Notes: generated from the letters alone by a model not told the origin. Shown: positions 17,742 through 33,850, numbered from the stretch's first letter. The stretch is DNA of 64,000 nucleotides from DALYLB01 sp033763135 (GCA_033763135.1 JANRKY010000286.1:41481-105480); one strand, 5' to 3'. Numbers and translations are program-made.

Positions 17742-18446
17742 ATGCATCAAGTCGTCCTGGGAAGCAACATTCTGGAACGGAACGAAGAGCTGGCGGCCCA
17801 TAATCGCGAGCATTTTCGCGAGCTGGGCGTGTTCGTGATCAATTTCATGTCGGCGCCCGGCGCGGGCAAGACCTCGGTTCTGGAAGAGACGATCCGGCGG
17901 ATCAAGGGGGAATACCGGCTCGGCGTGATCGAGGGCGATCTGATGACGACGCTCGATGCCGATCGAATCTCGGCGCTCGATGTGCCGGCCTGGCAGATCA
18001 CGACCGGCTCGGTCTGTCATCTCGATGCGCATATGGTTCACAGCGCGCTGCACAGTTTTCCGATCGAGGGGTTCGATCTGCTGTTCATCGAGAATGTCGG
18101 CAACATGGTCTGTCCCGCGGAGTTCGATCTCGGCGAGGATCTGCGCGTGATGGTCTACAGCACGGTCGAGGGGGCAGAGAAGCCCCGGAAATATCCGCTG
18201 ATGTTTCATCAGGCGGACGCGGTCCTGCTCAACAAGATCGATCTGATTCCCTATGCGGGCGTCTCGCTCGATCAGCTCGTTCGCAACGTTCGCGAAGTCA
18301 GCCCGGAAACGACGACGCTGCCGGTCTCGTGCCGGACGGGCGAGGGCATCGACGCGTGGGTCGACTGGATGCGAAATCGAATCGGAAAGGAGAGAGCCCA
18401 TGTGTCTGGCAGTCCCCGGGCGAATCATCAGCATTCAGGGCGATGA
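17742..18446 (+). CDS. hypB: Hydrogenase nickel incorporation GTPase HypB
   Basis: The 234-residue SIMIBI-class GTPase has its P-loop at residues 37-45 (SAPGAGKTS), Walker B-like FDLLFIENVGN, and NKID for guanine recognition. The N-terminal CxxCGC nickel site and the His-rich stretch found in some HypB proteins are absent, so it is the minimal form. It powers nickel transfer together with HypA. The 3' end overlaps hypC by 47 bases. Confidence 0.94.
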   Translation: MHQVVLGSNILERNEELAAHNREHFRELGVFVINFMSAPGAGKTSVLEETIRRIKGEYRLGVIEGDLMTTLDADRISALDVPAWQITTGSVCHLDAHMVHSALHSFPIEGFDLLFIENVGNMVCPAEFDLGEDLRVMVYSTVEGAEKPRKYPLMFHQADAVLLNKIDLIPYAGVSLDQLVRNVREVSPETTTLPVSCRTGEGIDAWVDWMRNRIGKERAHVSGSPRANHQHSGR

Positions 18447-18654
18447 CGTGCTGCGATCGGGCCGGGTCAATTTCGGCGGCATCGTCAAGGAGGTCAATCT
18501 TGGCTATGTGCCCGAGGCGGTGGTCGGAAACTATGTCGTGGTGCATGTCGGCTTCGCGCTGAGCGTCGTGGACGAAGCGGAGGCGGAGCAGGTCTTTGCG
18601 TATCTGCGGTCGATGGGAGAACTCGACGAACTGGTCGCGCAGGAGACCGTATGA
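18400..18654 (+). CDS. hypC: Hydrogenase maturation chaperone HypC
   Basis: An 84-residue HypC/HybG family protein starting MCLAVPGRI; Cys2 is the residue that carries the Fe(CN)2CO unit together with HypD. ATG 18400 follows AAAGGAGAG. Its stop codon overlaps the hypD start (ATGA at 18651). Confidence 0.94.
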   Translation: MCLAVPGRIISIQGDDVLRSGRVNFGGIVKEVNLGYVPEAVVGNYVVVHVGFALSVVDEAEAEQVFAYLRSMGELDELVAQETV

Positions 18655-19823
18655 AATTTGTGGACGAATATCGCGATGCGGAGGCGGCGCGCGAATACGC
18701 CGGATCGATTGCGCGAATCACGACGCGTCCCTGGACGCTGATGGAGATCTGCGGCGGGCAGACGCACGCGATCGTCAAGTTCGGGATCGACGAGCTGCTG
18801 CCGAAGGAGATCACGCTGGTGCATGGGCCGGGCTGTCCGGTCTGTGTGACGCCGATCGAGCTGATTGACAAGGCGATCGAGATCGCGTCGCGGCCGGAGG
18901 TCATCTTCTGTTCGTTCGGGGACATGCTGCGCGTGCCGGGGACGTCGAAGGACCTGTTCGTCGTCAAGGCGGCGGGCGGCGATGTGCGGATCGTCTATTC
19001 GCCGCTCGATTGCCTGAAGATCGCCGAGGCGAATCCGGACCGGCAGGTGGTCTTCTTTGCGGTGGGCTTCGAGACGACGGCGCCGCCCAATGCGATGGCC
19101 GTCTATCAGGCGGCGCGGCGGGGCATCGGCAATTTTTCGATGCTCGTTTCGCACGTGCTGGTGCCGCCCGCGATGGAGGCGATCCTCTCTTCGCCGCTCA
19201 ATCGCGTGGAGGGCTTTCTGGCGGCCGGGCACGTCTGCACGGTGATGGGCACGAGCGAATACGATCCGATCGCGGCCCGGTATCGGGTCCCGATCGTCGT
19301 CACGGGGTTCGAGCCGCTCGATATTCTGCAGGGCGTGCTGATGTGCGTGAAGCAGCTCGAAGAGGGCCGGGCCGAGGTCGAGAATCAGTACGCGCGCTCG
19401 GTGCGTCGCGACGGCAATCGCCCCGCGCAGGAGATTCTCCGCGAAGTCTTCCGGATCGTGCCGCGCAAGTGGCGCGGCATCGGCGAGATTCCGCGGAGCG
19501 GGCTGGCGCTGCAGGAGGTCTATCGCGAATTCGACGCCGAACTGCGGTTCGATGTCGCCGGGTACACGGCCGAGGAGCCGGCCGAATGCATCAGCGGGCT
19601 GATTATGCAGGGCGTACGGAAGCCGCACGAGTGCACGGCCTTTGGCGCGAGATGCACGCCGGAGATGCCGCTCGGCGCGCCCATGGTCTCCAGCGAGGGC
19701 GCCTGCGCGGCCTATTATCGCTATCGACGCCCGGTTGTCGTTCCGCCCTCCGGCGGCCGGCCGTGCGCGGAAAACGGGTTGCCGGAAGGCGGAGCTCCAA
19801 ACGAGTTCCGGAGAAGAGGATAA
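18651..19823 (+). CDS. hypD: Hydrogenase iron-cofactor scaffold HypD
   Basis: The 390-residue protein has HypD hallmarks: EICGGQTH with Cys34, GPGCPVC with Cys62 and Cys65, FFAVGFETTAPP, and C-terminal cysteines for the [4Fe-4S] cluster (PHECTAFGARCTP, EGACAAYYRY). HypD with HypC is the scaffold on which CN and CO are attached to iron. The last ~25 residues, after RYRRPV, are Pro/Gly rich and look like a non-conserved tail. It is coupled to hypC by overlap and three bases from hypE. Confidence 0.94.
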   Translation: MKFVDEYRDAEAAREYAGSIARITTRPWTLMEICGGQTHAIVKFGIDELLPKEITLVHGPGCPVCVTPIELIDKAIEIASRPEVIFCSFGDMLRVPGTSKDLFVVKAAGGDVRIVYSPLDCLKIAEANPDRQVVFFAVGFETTAPPNAMAVYQAARRGIGNFSMLVSHVLVPPAMEAILSSPLNRVEGFLAAGHVCTVMGTSEYDPIAARYRVPIVVTGFEPLDILQGVLMCVKQLEEGRAEVENQYARSVRRDGNRPAQEILREVFRIVPRKWRGIGEIPRSGLALQEVYREFDAELRFDVAGYTAEEPAECISGLIMQGVRKPHECTAFGARCTPEMPLGAPMVSSEGACAAYYRYRRPVVVPPSGGRPCAENGLPEGGAPNEFRRRG

Positions 19824-19826
19824 TTC

Positions 19827-20882
19827 ATGACCGACGCGACCGAGTTCACGCTTTCGTGCCCGCTGCCGATTCAGCAATATCCGCAGATTCTGCTGGCGCA
19901 CGGCGGCGGCGGAAAGCTGATGCACCAGTTGATCGAGCAGGTCTTCGTTCCGGCATTCGAGAATCCGCTGCTTGGCGAGCGGCACGATGGCGCGACGCTG
20001 CAGGTCGGGGGCGCGCGGATGGCGTTCACGACCGACTCATATGTTGTCCGGCCGCTCTTCTTTCCCGGCGGCGACATCGGCACGCTGGCGATCAACGGGA
20101 CGGTCAACGATCTGGCGATGTGCGGCGCCCGTCCGCTCTATCTGAGTTGCGGCTTCATTCTGGAAGAGGGGTTGCCGATGGAGACGCTCTGGCGTGTGCT
20201 GCAGTCGATGCGCGAAGCCGCCGCCGCCGCCGGAGTATCGATCGTCACCGGCGACACCAAGGTCGTCGATCGCGGCAAGGGCGATGGCGTCTTCATCAAC
20301 ACGGCCGGCGTGGGGCTGATCGAACACGACCTGATGATCGGGCCGCGCCGCGTCCGGTCCGGCGATGCTGTCCTGCTCAGCGGAGACATCGGCCGCCACG
20401 GCATCGCGATCATGGCCACCCGCGAAGGCCTCGAATTCGAGAGCGAGATCGCCAGCGACTGCGCGCCCGTCGCCGACGCCGTCTTGAACCTGCTCGCCGC
20501 CGGCATCGAACTGCACTGCATGCGCGACCTGACCCGCGGCGGACTCGCCAGCGCGCTCGTCGAGATCGCCGAGGCCGCCCGCCTTCGCATCGACATCGAA
20601 GAGCGCGCCATCGCCGTTCGCGAAGACGTTCGCGGCGCCTGCGAGATCCTCGGCTTCGATCCGCTCTATCTCGCGAACGAGGGGCGCTTCATCGCTTTCG
20701 TCCCCGTCGCGCAGGCCGCCCGTGCGCTCGATCTGCTCCAATCCCATCCGCTCGGCGCCGACGCGGCGATCATCGGCCGCGTCTCCGACCAGACCGAAAG
20801 CCTCGTCACCCTTCAGAGCCGCATCGGCGCGACCCGCATCGTCGATATGTTCAGCGGCGAACAGTTGCCGCGCATCTGCTGA
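19827..20882 (+). CDS. hypE: Hydrogenase cyanide-ligand synthesis protein HypE
   Basis: This 351-residue PurM-like ATPase ends in PRIC; the terminal Cys351 carries the carboxamide that HypE dehydrates to thiocyanate, the source of CN ligands. The N-terminal LAHGGGGKLMHQLI and GDTKVVDRGKGDGVFINTAG segments are typical. HypE needs the carbamoyltransferase HypF, which is not encoded in this operon or elsewhere in the window. This is the last hyp gene of the operon. Confidence 0.95.
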   Translation: MTDATEFTLSCPLPIQQYPQILLAHGGGGKLMHQLIEQVFVPAFENPLLGERHDGATLQVGGARMAFTTDSYVVRPLFFPGGDIGTLAINGTVNDLAMCGARPLYLSCGFILEEGLPMETLWRVLQSMREAAAAAGVSIVTGDTKVVDRGKGDGVFINTAGVGLIEHDLMIGPRRVRSGDAVLLSGDIGRHGIAIMATREGLEFESEIASDCAPVADAVLNLLAAGIELHCMRDLTRGGLASALVEIAEAARLRIDIEERAIAVREDVRGACEILGFDPLYLANEGRFIAFVPVAQAARALDLLQSHPLGADAAIIGRVSDQTESLVTLQSRIGATRIVDMFSGEQLPRIC

Positions 20883-20984
20883 ACCCGCCCCCGGCCCTTT
20901 CCCCGCAGCGCGCGATGCGAGAGAATGCGCGCGTTTTCGCATGGAAGCGGGGCCCGCCCCGCTCGGTCTTTCCCGGGAGCGCCT

Positions 20985-21278
20985 ATGAATTTCGATCAAT
21001 TTCAAACGACCCTCGACTCCGACCGGCCGCCGGACGGAATCTCCGCCTGTCTGACCGCCCTGTGGCACGAGGCCCGCGACGATTGGGACCGTGCCCACAA
21101 GATCGTTCAGGAGATCGAGACGGCCTCCGCCTCGTGGGTGCACGCCTATCTCCATCGAAAAGAGGGAGACGAATCGAACGCCCGCTATTGGTACGGAATG
21201 GCCGGCAAACCCTTTCCCGCGGGGCGCTCGCTCGATGAGGAATGGCGCGACATCGCCGAGGCGCTCTGCCGGGCGTAA
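20985..21278 (+). CDS. Small conserved hypothetical protein
   Basis: The 97-residue acidic protein contains CLTALWHEARDDWDRAH and WVHAYLHRKEGDESNARYWY, a pattern I recall from a widespread small uncharacterised family, but no function is known to me. ATG 20985 follows GGGAG by six bases; the frame is open 20 codons upstream without a better site. It lies 102 bases after hypE and may be cotranscribed or independent. No membrane or signal segment is seen. Confidence 0.72.
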   Translation: MNFDQFQTTLDSDRPPDGISACLTALWHEARDDWDRAHKIVQEIETASASWVHAYLHRKEGDESNARYWYGMAGKPFPAGRSLDEEWRDIAEALCRA

Positions 21279-21406
21279 GGTTCTCCTGTTTCCATCCGGC
21301 GCGATCTGATTTACACTGCCCTGGTCTTCGCAGCGACGGCCGTCATTCGACCCCCTTCGCCGCTGCGGGATCTTCACTTATCGGCAGCCGCCAAGCAGGA
21401 GTCCTT

Positions 21407-22057
21407 ATGTCGTCGAAACAGTGCCTCGTGGCGATGACAGCCATCGCGTTCTTTCTCTCCATTGCCGCATCGCAGACCCGGGCCCAGGAGCTTCCGCGCC
21501 TGGAGATCGGCGTGCACGTCACGGCCCTCAATCTGGGCGATTTCAAATTGAAGATCCCGGATCTGAGCAAATCGGAGCGCGGCGCCGGCGCGCGCGTCTC
21601 GGTCAATGTCAGCAAGAGCGTCGCGATCGAGGCCGAATACAACGTCTTTCCGAACGATTTCCGGCTCACCGTCCCGCAACTCAATCAGCTCGTGACCCGA
21701 AAGCTGACCCGCGATCGCGTCGATCAGTTTCTGCTCGGCCTCAAGGTCGGCGGACGCAGCGATCGCTTCGGGCTCTTCGCCAAACTGCGGCCCGGCTATG
21801 TCAGCACCAAACTTCAGGACGAGACGATCAATTCCAATCCGAGCCTCAACACGCTTTTCCGCACGAGCGGCGGCCTGGCCCTCGATTTCGGCGCGGTCCT
21901 CGAACTCTATCTGACCCGGACCATCATGTTCCGCATCGACGCCGGCGATATGATCATTCGCTATGAAAGAAATGTCGTGAACGGCACGCAAACCCAGTCC
22001 AGCCGCTTCACCACGCATAACCTGCAGGTGACGGCCGGAATCGGATTGCGGTTCTGA
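21407..22057 (+). CDS. Putative outer-membrane beta-barrel protein
   Basis: The 216-residue product has a signal peptide ending near SQTRAQE. The rest alternates polar and hydrophobic residues in beta-strand fashion (RLEIGVHVTALNL, VAIEAEYNVFP, FGLFAKLRPGYV, LALDFGAVLELYL, TIMFRIDAGDMII) and finishes GIGLRF, the aromatic C-terminus typical of outer-membrane barrels. Eight strands would fit its length. ATG 21407 has CAGGAG six bases upstream. The function is unknown. Confidence 0.7.
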   Translation: MSSKQCLVAMTAIAFFLSIAASQTRAQELPRLEIGVHVTALNLGDFKLKIPDLSKSERGAGARVSVNVSKSVAIEAEYNVFPNDFRLTVPQLNQLVTRKLTRDRVDQFLLGLKVGGRSDRFGLFAKLRPGYVSTKLQDETINSNPSLNTLFRTSGGLALDFGAVLELYLTRTIMFRIDAGDMIIRYERNVVNGTQTQSSRFTTHNLQVTAGIGLRF

Positions 22058-22094
22058 TCGATTGAAGAAGGGAATGCGGAGGGGCAGGCAGGAA

Positions 22095-22136
22095 AAGAGG
22101 CAGGACAAGGGCGCGCCCCTGTCCTGCCTCTCGTTG

Positions 22137-22137
<1 letters not shown>
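22095..22137. terminator. Convergent terminator hairpin
   Basis: GAGGCAGGAC (22097-22106) and its complement (22121-22130) flank a GC-rich centre that extends the stem. It lies between the convergent outer-membrane protein gene and sucD. A T-containing stretch follows on the plus strand. Confidence 0.65.
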
Positions 22138-23003
<866 letters not shown>

Positions 23004-23277
23004 GCTTCCTCCTGACGGATATGGCGAAACTCCCGCCACCCTTCCGCAATATGATTTGGTGTTTGAAAAGACGCGCAGGATAGCACACGCCCACAGGGCT
23101 TTCCAGCAGGGCGCCGCGGCCCGCTGATTTCAAGATTCTCCTGATCTCGACTTTTTCCGTCACTCGCGCGCTTCACCAGGCAACCGCATTGACTGAACAT
23201 ACGAAAAGGAACGAGAATTCCGACCGGAGCCAGATTCTGTACTGTCCGATCAGGAGACGAATCATTGGGGGAGCGCG

Positions 23278-23580
23278 ATGTTGCCTGAAGCGATCAGAGC
23301 CAAACAAGAGCCGCTGAAAGAGGTATGCCGGAGGTATCGGATCCGGGAACTAAGCCTGTTCGGCTCCATGGCGCGCGGGGATTTCAATGACCAAAGCGAC
23401 GTGGATCTGCTGGTCGAATTCGAGCCGGAGATGGAGGTCGGATTTTTGACTCTGAGCCGATTGCATCGCGAATTGTCGTCGATACTCGGGCGCCCGATCG
23501 ACCTCGTCCCAAAACTTGGATTGAAGCCGGCAATCAAACAGGAAGTACTGGAAAGCGCGGAGTTGGTCTATGCGGCATGA
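23278..23580 (+). CDS. mntA: Minimal nucleotidyltransferase antitoxin MntA
   Basis: The 100-residue protein carries the MNT signature GS-x10-D-x-D (Gly29-Ser30, Asp41, Asp43) with the ARG that precedes it. In characterised pairs MntA neutralises HepT by AMP-ylating a tyrosine next to its RNase site. It overlaps hepT by 11 bases, as is usual for the pair. ATG 23278 follows a GGGGGAG box. Confidence 0.9.
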   Translation: MLPEAIRAKQEPLKEVCRRYRIRELSLFGSMARGDFNDQSDVDLLVEFEPEMEVGFLTLSRLHRELSSILGRPIDLVPKLGLKPAIKQEVLESAELVYAA

Positions 23581-23914
23581 TGAGCTTTATATCCGGGATA
23601 TGGTCGAAGCGGCGGCAGCCATTGAGACGTTTCTCGTGGGCGTGACGCGGGAGGCATTCCTCGACAGCGACCTGCTCCGCAGCGCTGTGTTGCATAAACT
23701 GACGATCATTGGCGAAGCCGCGTCGAGGATCTCCCGTGAGTTTGCCAATCGTTTCCCGGAAGTCGAATGGGCGGCGATTTCCGGCTTTCGCAACATCGCC
23801 GTTCACGAATACTTTGCCGTGGACTGGAAAATCGTATGGGTGGGCGCGACAAAAGAGGCGCCGATTCTCGGCGCTCAGATCAATGAGATTTTGAAAAAAG
23901 AATTTCCTGAATAG
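23570..23914 (+). CDS. hepT: HepT-like ribonuclease toxin
   Basis: A 114-residue all-helical HEPN protein with the RNase motif R-x4-H-x-Y: Arg74, His79, Tyr81 in RNIAVHEY. Two monomers form the RNA-cleaving site in the family; Tyr81 is the residue AMP-ylated by MntA in known pairs. It overlaps mntA. All key residues are present, so the toxin is probably active. Confidence 0.9.
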   Translation: MRHDELYIRDMVEAAAAIETFLVGVTREAFLDSDLLRSAVLHKLTIIGEAASRISREFANRFPEVEWAAISGFRNIAVHEYFAVDWKIVWVGATKEAPILGAQINEILKKEFPE

Positions 23915-24019
23915 CACCGGCCCCACACTCGCCGAAAAGGCCGCGCCCGCTTGCCGGATTGATTTCAAGGGCAGAGGCCGGCGAGTTGGGGAAAGCCGTC
24001 ACCGTCTCTTCGTTTTCCA

Positions 24020-24886
24020 TCACTTCTTCATCGCCTGCAGCGCCCGGGCGGCGGTCTGTTTGACGGTCGGGTCGGCGTCGTTGGCGGCGGCCTCTTCGAG
24101 GGCCGGGCGGGCGTAGTCGATGCCGATTTTGCCGATCCATTCGGCGGCCCAGCGGCGGAGTTCGGGATCGTTGCTGAGTTTGAGGATCGCGGCGAACTCG
24201 GACGGGCCGTTGCGGGTGTTCTTCAATTCGAACATCGTCTCTTCGGCCAGTCTGCGGGTCGATTCGTGCCTGCTCTTGAGAAACTGATAGAGAAAGAGGA
24301 TCGCCTTGCGGGAATAGCTGACGTCGCGCATCTGGGCGCAGGTCAGGATCGCCGCGCAGCGAACGCGCATGTCGTCCGGATCGGCGATGTCGGCGCCGCT
24401 CGGATTGGCGATGCCGTTGAGGACCATGTTCCGCGGCCGGAACGTCTTGAAGGAGGCCAGCGGACTGATCAACGCCATGCGCACCCGCCAGTCCGGGTCC
24501 TGCATCAGGTTGATCAGATCCTCGGCCGAATCGGGGCGGCCGAGCCGCCCGAGAGATTCGGCCGCCGCCGCGCGAACCATGGCGTCCGGGTCCTTCAACG
24601 CGTCGATCAACGGATCGACGGCGCGATCGTCGCAGCTCGCGGCCAGTCCCTGCGCGGCCTGCGCCCGCGTCTTCGCGTCCTTCTCCTTGAGCGACGCGAT
24701 CCCTTTCGCAACCGCATCCTCAGCCGAGGTCCCGGCCTTGAGGCTCGCGCACGGTTCATAGATCGGCTGGGATTTGATCGTGGCGCCGCCGGTCTTCGCT
24801 GGGGGCTGCGCTCCGGCGCAGGCGCTTACGAAGAGCAAGACCGTGAGCAGCCAGAGGCCGGAAGGGAATCCTGCATTTTTCTTCAT
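24020..24886 (-). CDS. HEAT-repeat lipoprotein
   Basis: The 288-residue product has a lipoprotein signal (WLLTVLLFVSAC, lipid on the Cys). The rest consists of HEAT/PBS-lyase-like helical repeats of about 31 residues, e.g. DDRAVDPLIDALKDPDAMV and AAESLGRLGRPDSAEDLI. These form a curved protein-binding scaffold; no catalytic residues are seen. The start ATG 24886 is set by the signal peptide; an ATG 11 codons upstream is less likely. The partner is unknown. Confidence 0.8.
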   Translation of the reverse strand: MKKNAGFPSGLWLLTVLLFVSACAGAQPPAKTGGATIKSQPIYEPCASLKAGTSAEDAVAKGIASLKEKDAKTRAQAAQGLAASCDDRAVDPLIDALKDPDAMVRAAAAESLGRLGRPDSAEDLINLMQDPDWRVRMALISPLASFKTFRPRNMVLNGIANPSGADIADPDDMRVRCAAILTCAQMRDVSYSRKAILFLYQFLKSRHESTRRLAEETMFELKNTRNGPSEFAAILKLSNDPELRRWAAEWIGKIGIDYARPALEEAAANDADPTVKQTAARALQAMKK

Positions 24887-24926
24887 ACAACTTACTCGGA
24901 ACAGAAAAGATTCGGACACAAGGGGA

Positions 24927-25020
24927 ATGGACAGGATGAACAGGATGTTTCAGGATTCACAGGATTGTCCGTCAACGCCGAATCCTGTGAATCCTGAAAC
25001 ATCCTGTTCATCCTGTCCAT
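24927..25020. repeat. ACAGGAT-word inverted repeat (family A)
   Basis: Arms of about 40 bp made of tandem ACAGGATGA / TTTCAGGAT words pair into a long hairpin. It lies just beyond the 3' end of the minus-strand gene ending at 25064. Near-identical elements occur at 31930-32022 and 37898-37993. Confidence 0.85.
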
Positions 25021-25063
25021 TTTTCACCGTCTGAATGTTGCCGTCTCTGATTCGGAACGGACG

Positions 25064-26476
<1,413 letters not shown>

Positions 26477-26601
26477 GATTTCTTTCAGGTTGGATCTTTT
26501 TGGATCTTTTATGAGGTCTCGTATGAGGTCTTTCGATTGTCTCTGCTCGCGAGGGCAACGCCCCGAAAAGTAAACCACTTCTCCCTCCCTTGTCAAACAA
26601 A

Positions 26602-26617
26602 GTAAGTGTCCACTTAC
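26602..26617. promoter_or_regulatory. Palindromic operator 1 for the divergent TetR regulator
   Basis: GTAAGTG-TC-CACTTAC is a perfect 7-2-7 palindrome in the divergent intergenic region 26477-26764. It shares the GTAAGT half-site with operator 2. The likely ligand is the TetR protein encoded at 26765. Confidence 0.65.
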
Positions 26618-26648
26618 AAAACCCCTTGCCAGACTCGCGGGGCGTATG

Positions 26649-26672
26649 GTAAGTAAGTAGGTACTTACTTAC
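26649..26672. promoter_or_regulatory. Palindromic operator 2 for the divergent TetR regulator
   Basis: GTAAGTAAGTA, two bases, then its exact complement: a 24-base palindrome centred 51 bases from operator 1. Overlapping GTAAGT half-sites could hold two TetR dimers. It lies about 90 bases upstream of the tetR start. Confidence 0.7.
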
Positions 26673-26764
26673 AGGTCATAGCGGCGGGTAAGCGGGAAGC
26701 GGAAAAAAAACGGTAACAAGAAGAACGGGTCGAGAGAGAGATCCGTCGGAGCGCCAGGACAACG

Positions 26765-27445
26765 ATGACAGAGAAGAAGATGGAAGAGCGAGAGGATGTC
26801 GTGCGGGTGGGGACGCGGATGGCGGCGGAGGATCGGCGGCAGCAGATTCTGGATGTGGCGGTGCGGTTGTTTTCGAAGCGGGGGTTTCGGGGGACGACGA
26901 CGAAGGAGATTGCGCTGGCGGCGGGGGTGAATGAAGCGATCATTTATCGTCATTTTGCGACGAAGAGCGAGTTGTATACGGCGATCATCGATCAGAAGGC
27001 GAGTTCGTCGGAGTTGAAGCGGTTCGAGGAGACGTTGGTGGCGGCGATGGAGCGGCGGGAGGACCGGAAGGTCTTCGAGTCGTTTGCGCAGTTCATGCTG
27101 GATTTTCATGCGAGGGACGAGACGGCGATGCGGATTCTGTTGTACAGCGCGCTGGAGGGGCATGAGCTGGCGGATATGATCTTTCGGAATCACATTTCGA
27201 AGAGTTATCGGATTTTGTCGGATTATCTGCGGAAGCGGATTTCGGAGGGGAATTTCCGGAAGGTGGATACGATGGCGGCGGTGCGGGGATATGTGGGGAT
27301 GGTGATGCATCACGCGATGATCAACCGGTTTTTTCAGACGGATGGAAAAGAGATGCTGAACATCAGCAATCGGCAGGCGGCGGAGCGGTTTGCCGATCTC
27401 TTTCTTGGTTCATTGATGAATTTGGAATTTCAAAAGAGCAAATAA
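26765..27445 (+). CDS. TetR/AcrR family transcriptional repressor
   Basis: The 226-residue protein has the TetR N-terminal helix-turn-helix (RRQQILDVAVRLFSKRGFRGTTTKEIALAAGVNEAIIYRHFATKSELY, residues ~24-71) and a helical ligand-binding C-terminal half. It is the first gene of an efflux operon, five bases before the adaptor gene, with two palindromes upstream. This suggests autoregulation and induction of the pump by a ligand. The ligand cannot be told. Confidence 0.9.
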   Translation: MTEKKMEEREDVVRVGTRMAAEDRRQQILDVAVRLFSKRGFRGTTTKEIALAAGVNEAIIYRHFATKSELYTAIIDQKASSSELKRFEETLVAAMERREDRKVFESFAQFMLDFHARDETAMRILLYSALEGHELADMIFRNHISKSYRILSDYLRKRISEGNFRKVDTMAAVRGYVGMVMHHAMINRFFQTDGKEMLNISNRQAAERFADLFLGSLMNLEFQKSK

Positions 27446-27450
27446 GAGAA

Positions 27451-28716
27451 ATGAAGGAGAAGAGGAGAATGGAAAAGCAGGAGAGGGGGCGAGGTGTGTG
27501 GCTTGCGGCGGGAGCGATTCCGTTGTTGACGGCGGCGCTGTTGCTGGCGGGGTGTGGGAAGAAGGAGGGCGGGTCGGAGGCGCGGGCGGCGACGCCGGGA
27601 GGCGGAGCGGCGGCGACGCCGGCGCCCGCGGTCGAGGCGTCGACGGCGGCGGCGATCACGCGAAGCGTGCAGCGCGGGGTCGAGGTGGTCGGTTCGCTGG
27701 CGGCGGACGAAGAGGTGGTGATCTCGGCGCAGGCGCCGGGGGAGCTGTCGGCGTTGAATGTCGATTTCGGCAGTTATGTCGCGCAGGGGCAGGTGATTGC
27801 GCAGATCGATCAGCGGGACGCGAAGCTCAGGGTGGAGCAGGCGGAAGCGGCCTTGAAGCAGACCCTGGCGCGGCTGGGGATGCGGGAGGGCGAGCGGTTC
27901 GATCCCAATCAGAATGCGGATGTGAAGGTGGCAAAGGCGCAGCTCGACTGGACGAAGATGGACCTGGATCGCGCGGCGAAGCTGGTGGAGAACGGGGACG
28001 TTTCGCGTTCGATCTATGACAACGCGGTGACGCAGAACAATCTGGCGCAGGCGCGGCATCAGGCGGCGCTCGATCTGGTGAATCAGCAGCTGGCGGTGGT
28101 CGAGCAGCAGCGGGCGGCGGTGAATCTGGCGAAGAAGGCGGTCACGGACACGGTCGTCCGCTCGCCGATCAGCGGGGCGGTGAAGGAGAAGCACGCGTCG
28201 CGGGGCGCGTATCTGCCCGTGAATGGGCGGATCGTCACGCTGGTGCGGATCAATCCGCTGCGGCTTCGGGCGGAGATCCCGGAATACGCCGCGGCGACGG
28301 TGCGCACGGGGCAGACGATGACGCTCAGCGTGGATGCGTTCGCGGGGCGGACCTTCAGCGGGCGGGTGGTTCGCATCGGGCCGTCGCTGAACGAGCAGAC
28401 GCGGGCGTTGACGGTCGAGGCGCAGGTGGCCAATCCGAGCAATCTTCTCCGGCCGGGCATGTTTGCGAAATCCTCTCTGATCACGGCGAAGGCGGCGCCG
28501 GCCGTCATGATTCCGCAGCGAGCCGTGATCAACGTTGCGGGGTTGTCGAAGGTCTTCGTCGTCGAGAACGGGCGCGCGACCGAGCGCATCGTCAAGACGG
28601 GCGCGGCCGACGGCGACCTGATCGAGATTGTCGAGGGCGTCAAGGCGGGCGAGACCGTGGCGACGTCCAACATGGACAAGCTCCAGACCGGGACGCTCGT
28701 CGCCGGCGGGAAATAG
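27451..28716 (+). CDS. RND efflux pump periplasmic adaptor (membrane fusion lipoprotein)
   Basis: The 421-residue protein has a lipoprotein signal (LLTAALLLAGC), a lipoyl-like half motif (ISAQAPGELSALNVDFGSYVAQGQVIAQID), a coiled-coil hairpin (~residues 120-210), the second lipoyl half (VRSPISGAVKEKHASRGAYL), a beta-barrel and a membrane-proximal domain. It bridges the RND pump and the TolC-like channel. ATG 27469, with GGAG nine bases upstream, is an alternative start. It is part of the tetR-adaptor-pump-channel operon. Confidence 0.92.
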   Translation: MKEKRRMEKQERGRGVWLAAGAIPLLTAALLLAGCGKKEGGSEARAATPGGGAAATPAPAVEASTAAAITRSVQRGVEVVGSLAADEEVVISAQAPGELSALNVDFGSYVAQGQVIAQIDQRDAKLRVEQAEAALKQTLARLGMREGERFDPNQNADVKVAKAQLDWTKMDLDRAAKLVENGDVSRSIYDNAVTQNNLAQARHQAALDLVNQQLAVVEQQRAAVNLAKKAVTDTVVRSPISGAVKEKHASRGAYLPVNGRIVTLVRINPLRLRAEIPEYAAATVRTGQTMTLSVDAFAGRTFSGRVVRIGPSLNEQTRALTVEAQVANPSNLLRPGMFAKSSLITAKAAPAVMIPQRAVINVAGLSKVFVVENGRATERIVKTGAADGDLIEIVEGVKAGETVATSNMDKLQTGTLVAGGK

Positions 28717-28743
28717 CGCAACGCGGGAGGAAGGAGAGAGCAG

Positions 28744-31926
<3,183 letters not shown>

Positions 31927-31929
31927 AAA

Positions 31930-32022
31930 ATGGACAGGATTGACAGGATATTTCAGGATTGACACGATGACTTGCCGGCGCGAGATCCTGTTCATCCTGA
32001 AAAATCCTGTCAATCCTGTCCA
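31930..32022. repeat. ACAGGAT-word inverted repeat (family A)
   Basis: A hairpin with arms of tandem GGACAGGATTG / ATTTCAGGAT words, starting four bases after the RND gene stop codon and filling the gap before the TolC-like gene. It is the same family as 24927-25020 and 37898-37993. Confidence 0.85.
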
Positions 32023-32063
32023 TTCAGTTTCGACATAACAGACAGGTAGGGAGGGAGATCAAA

Positions 32064-33850
<1,787 letters not shown>

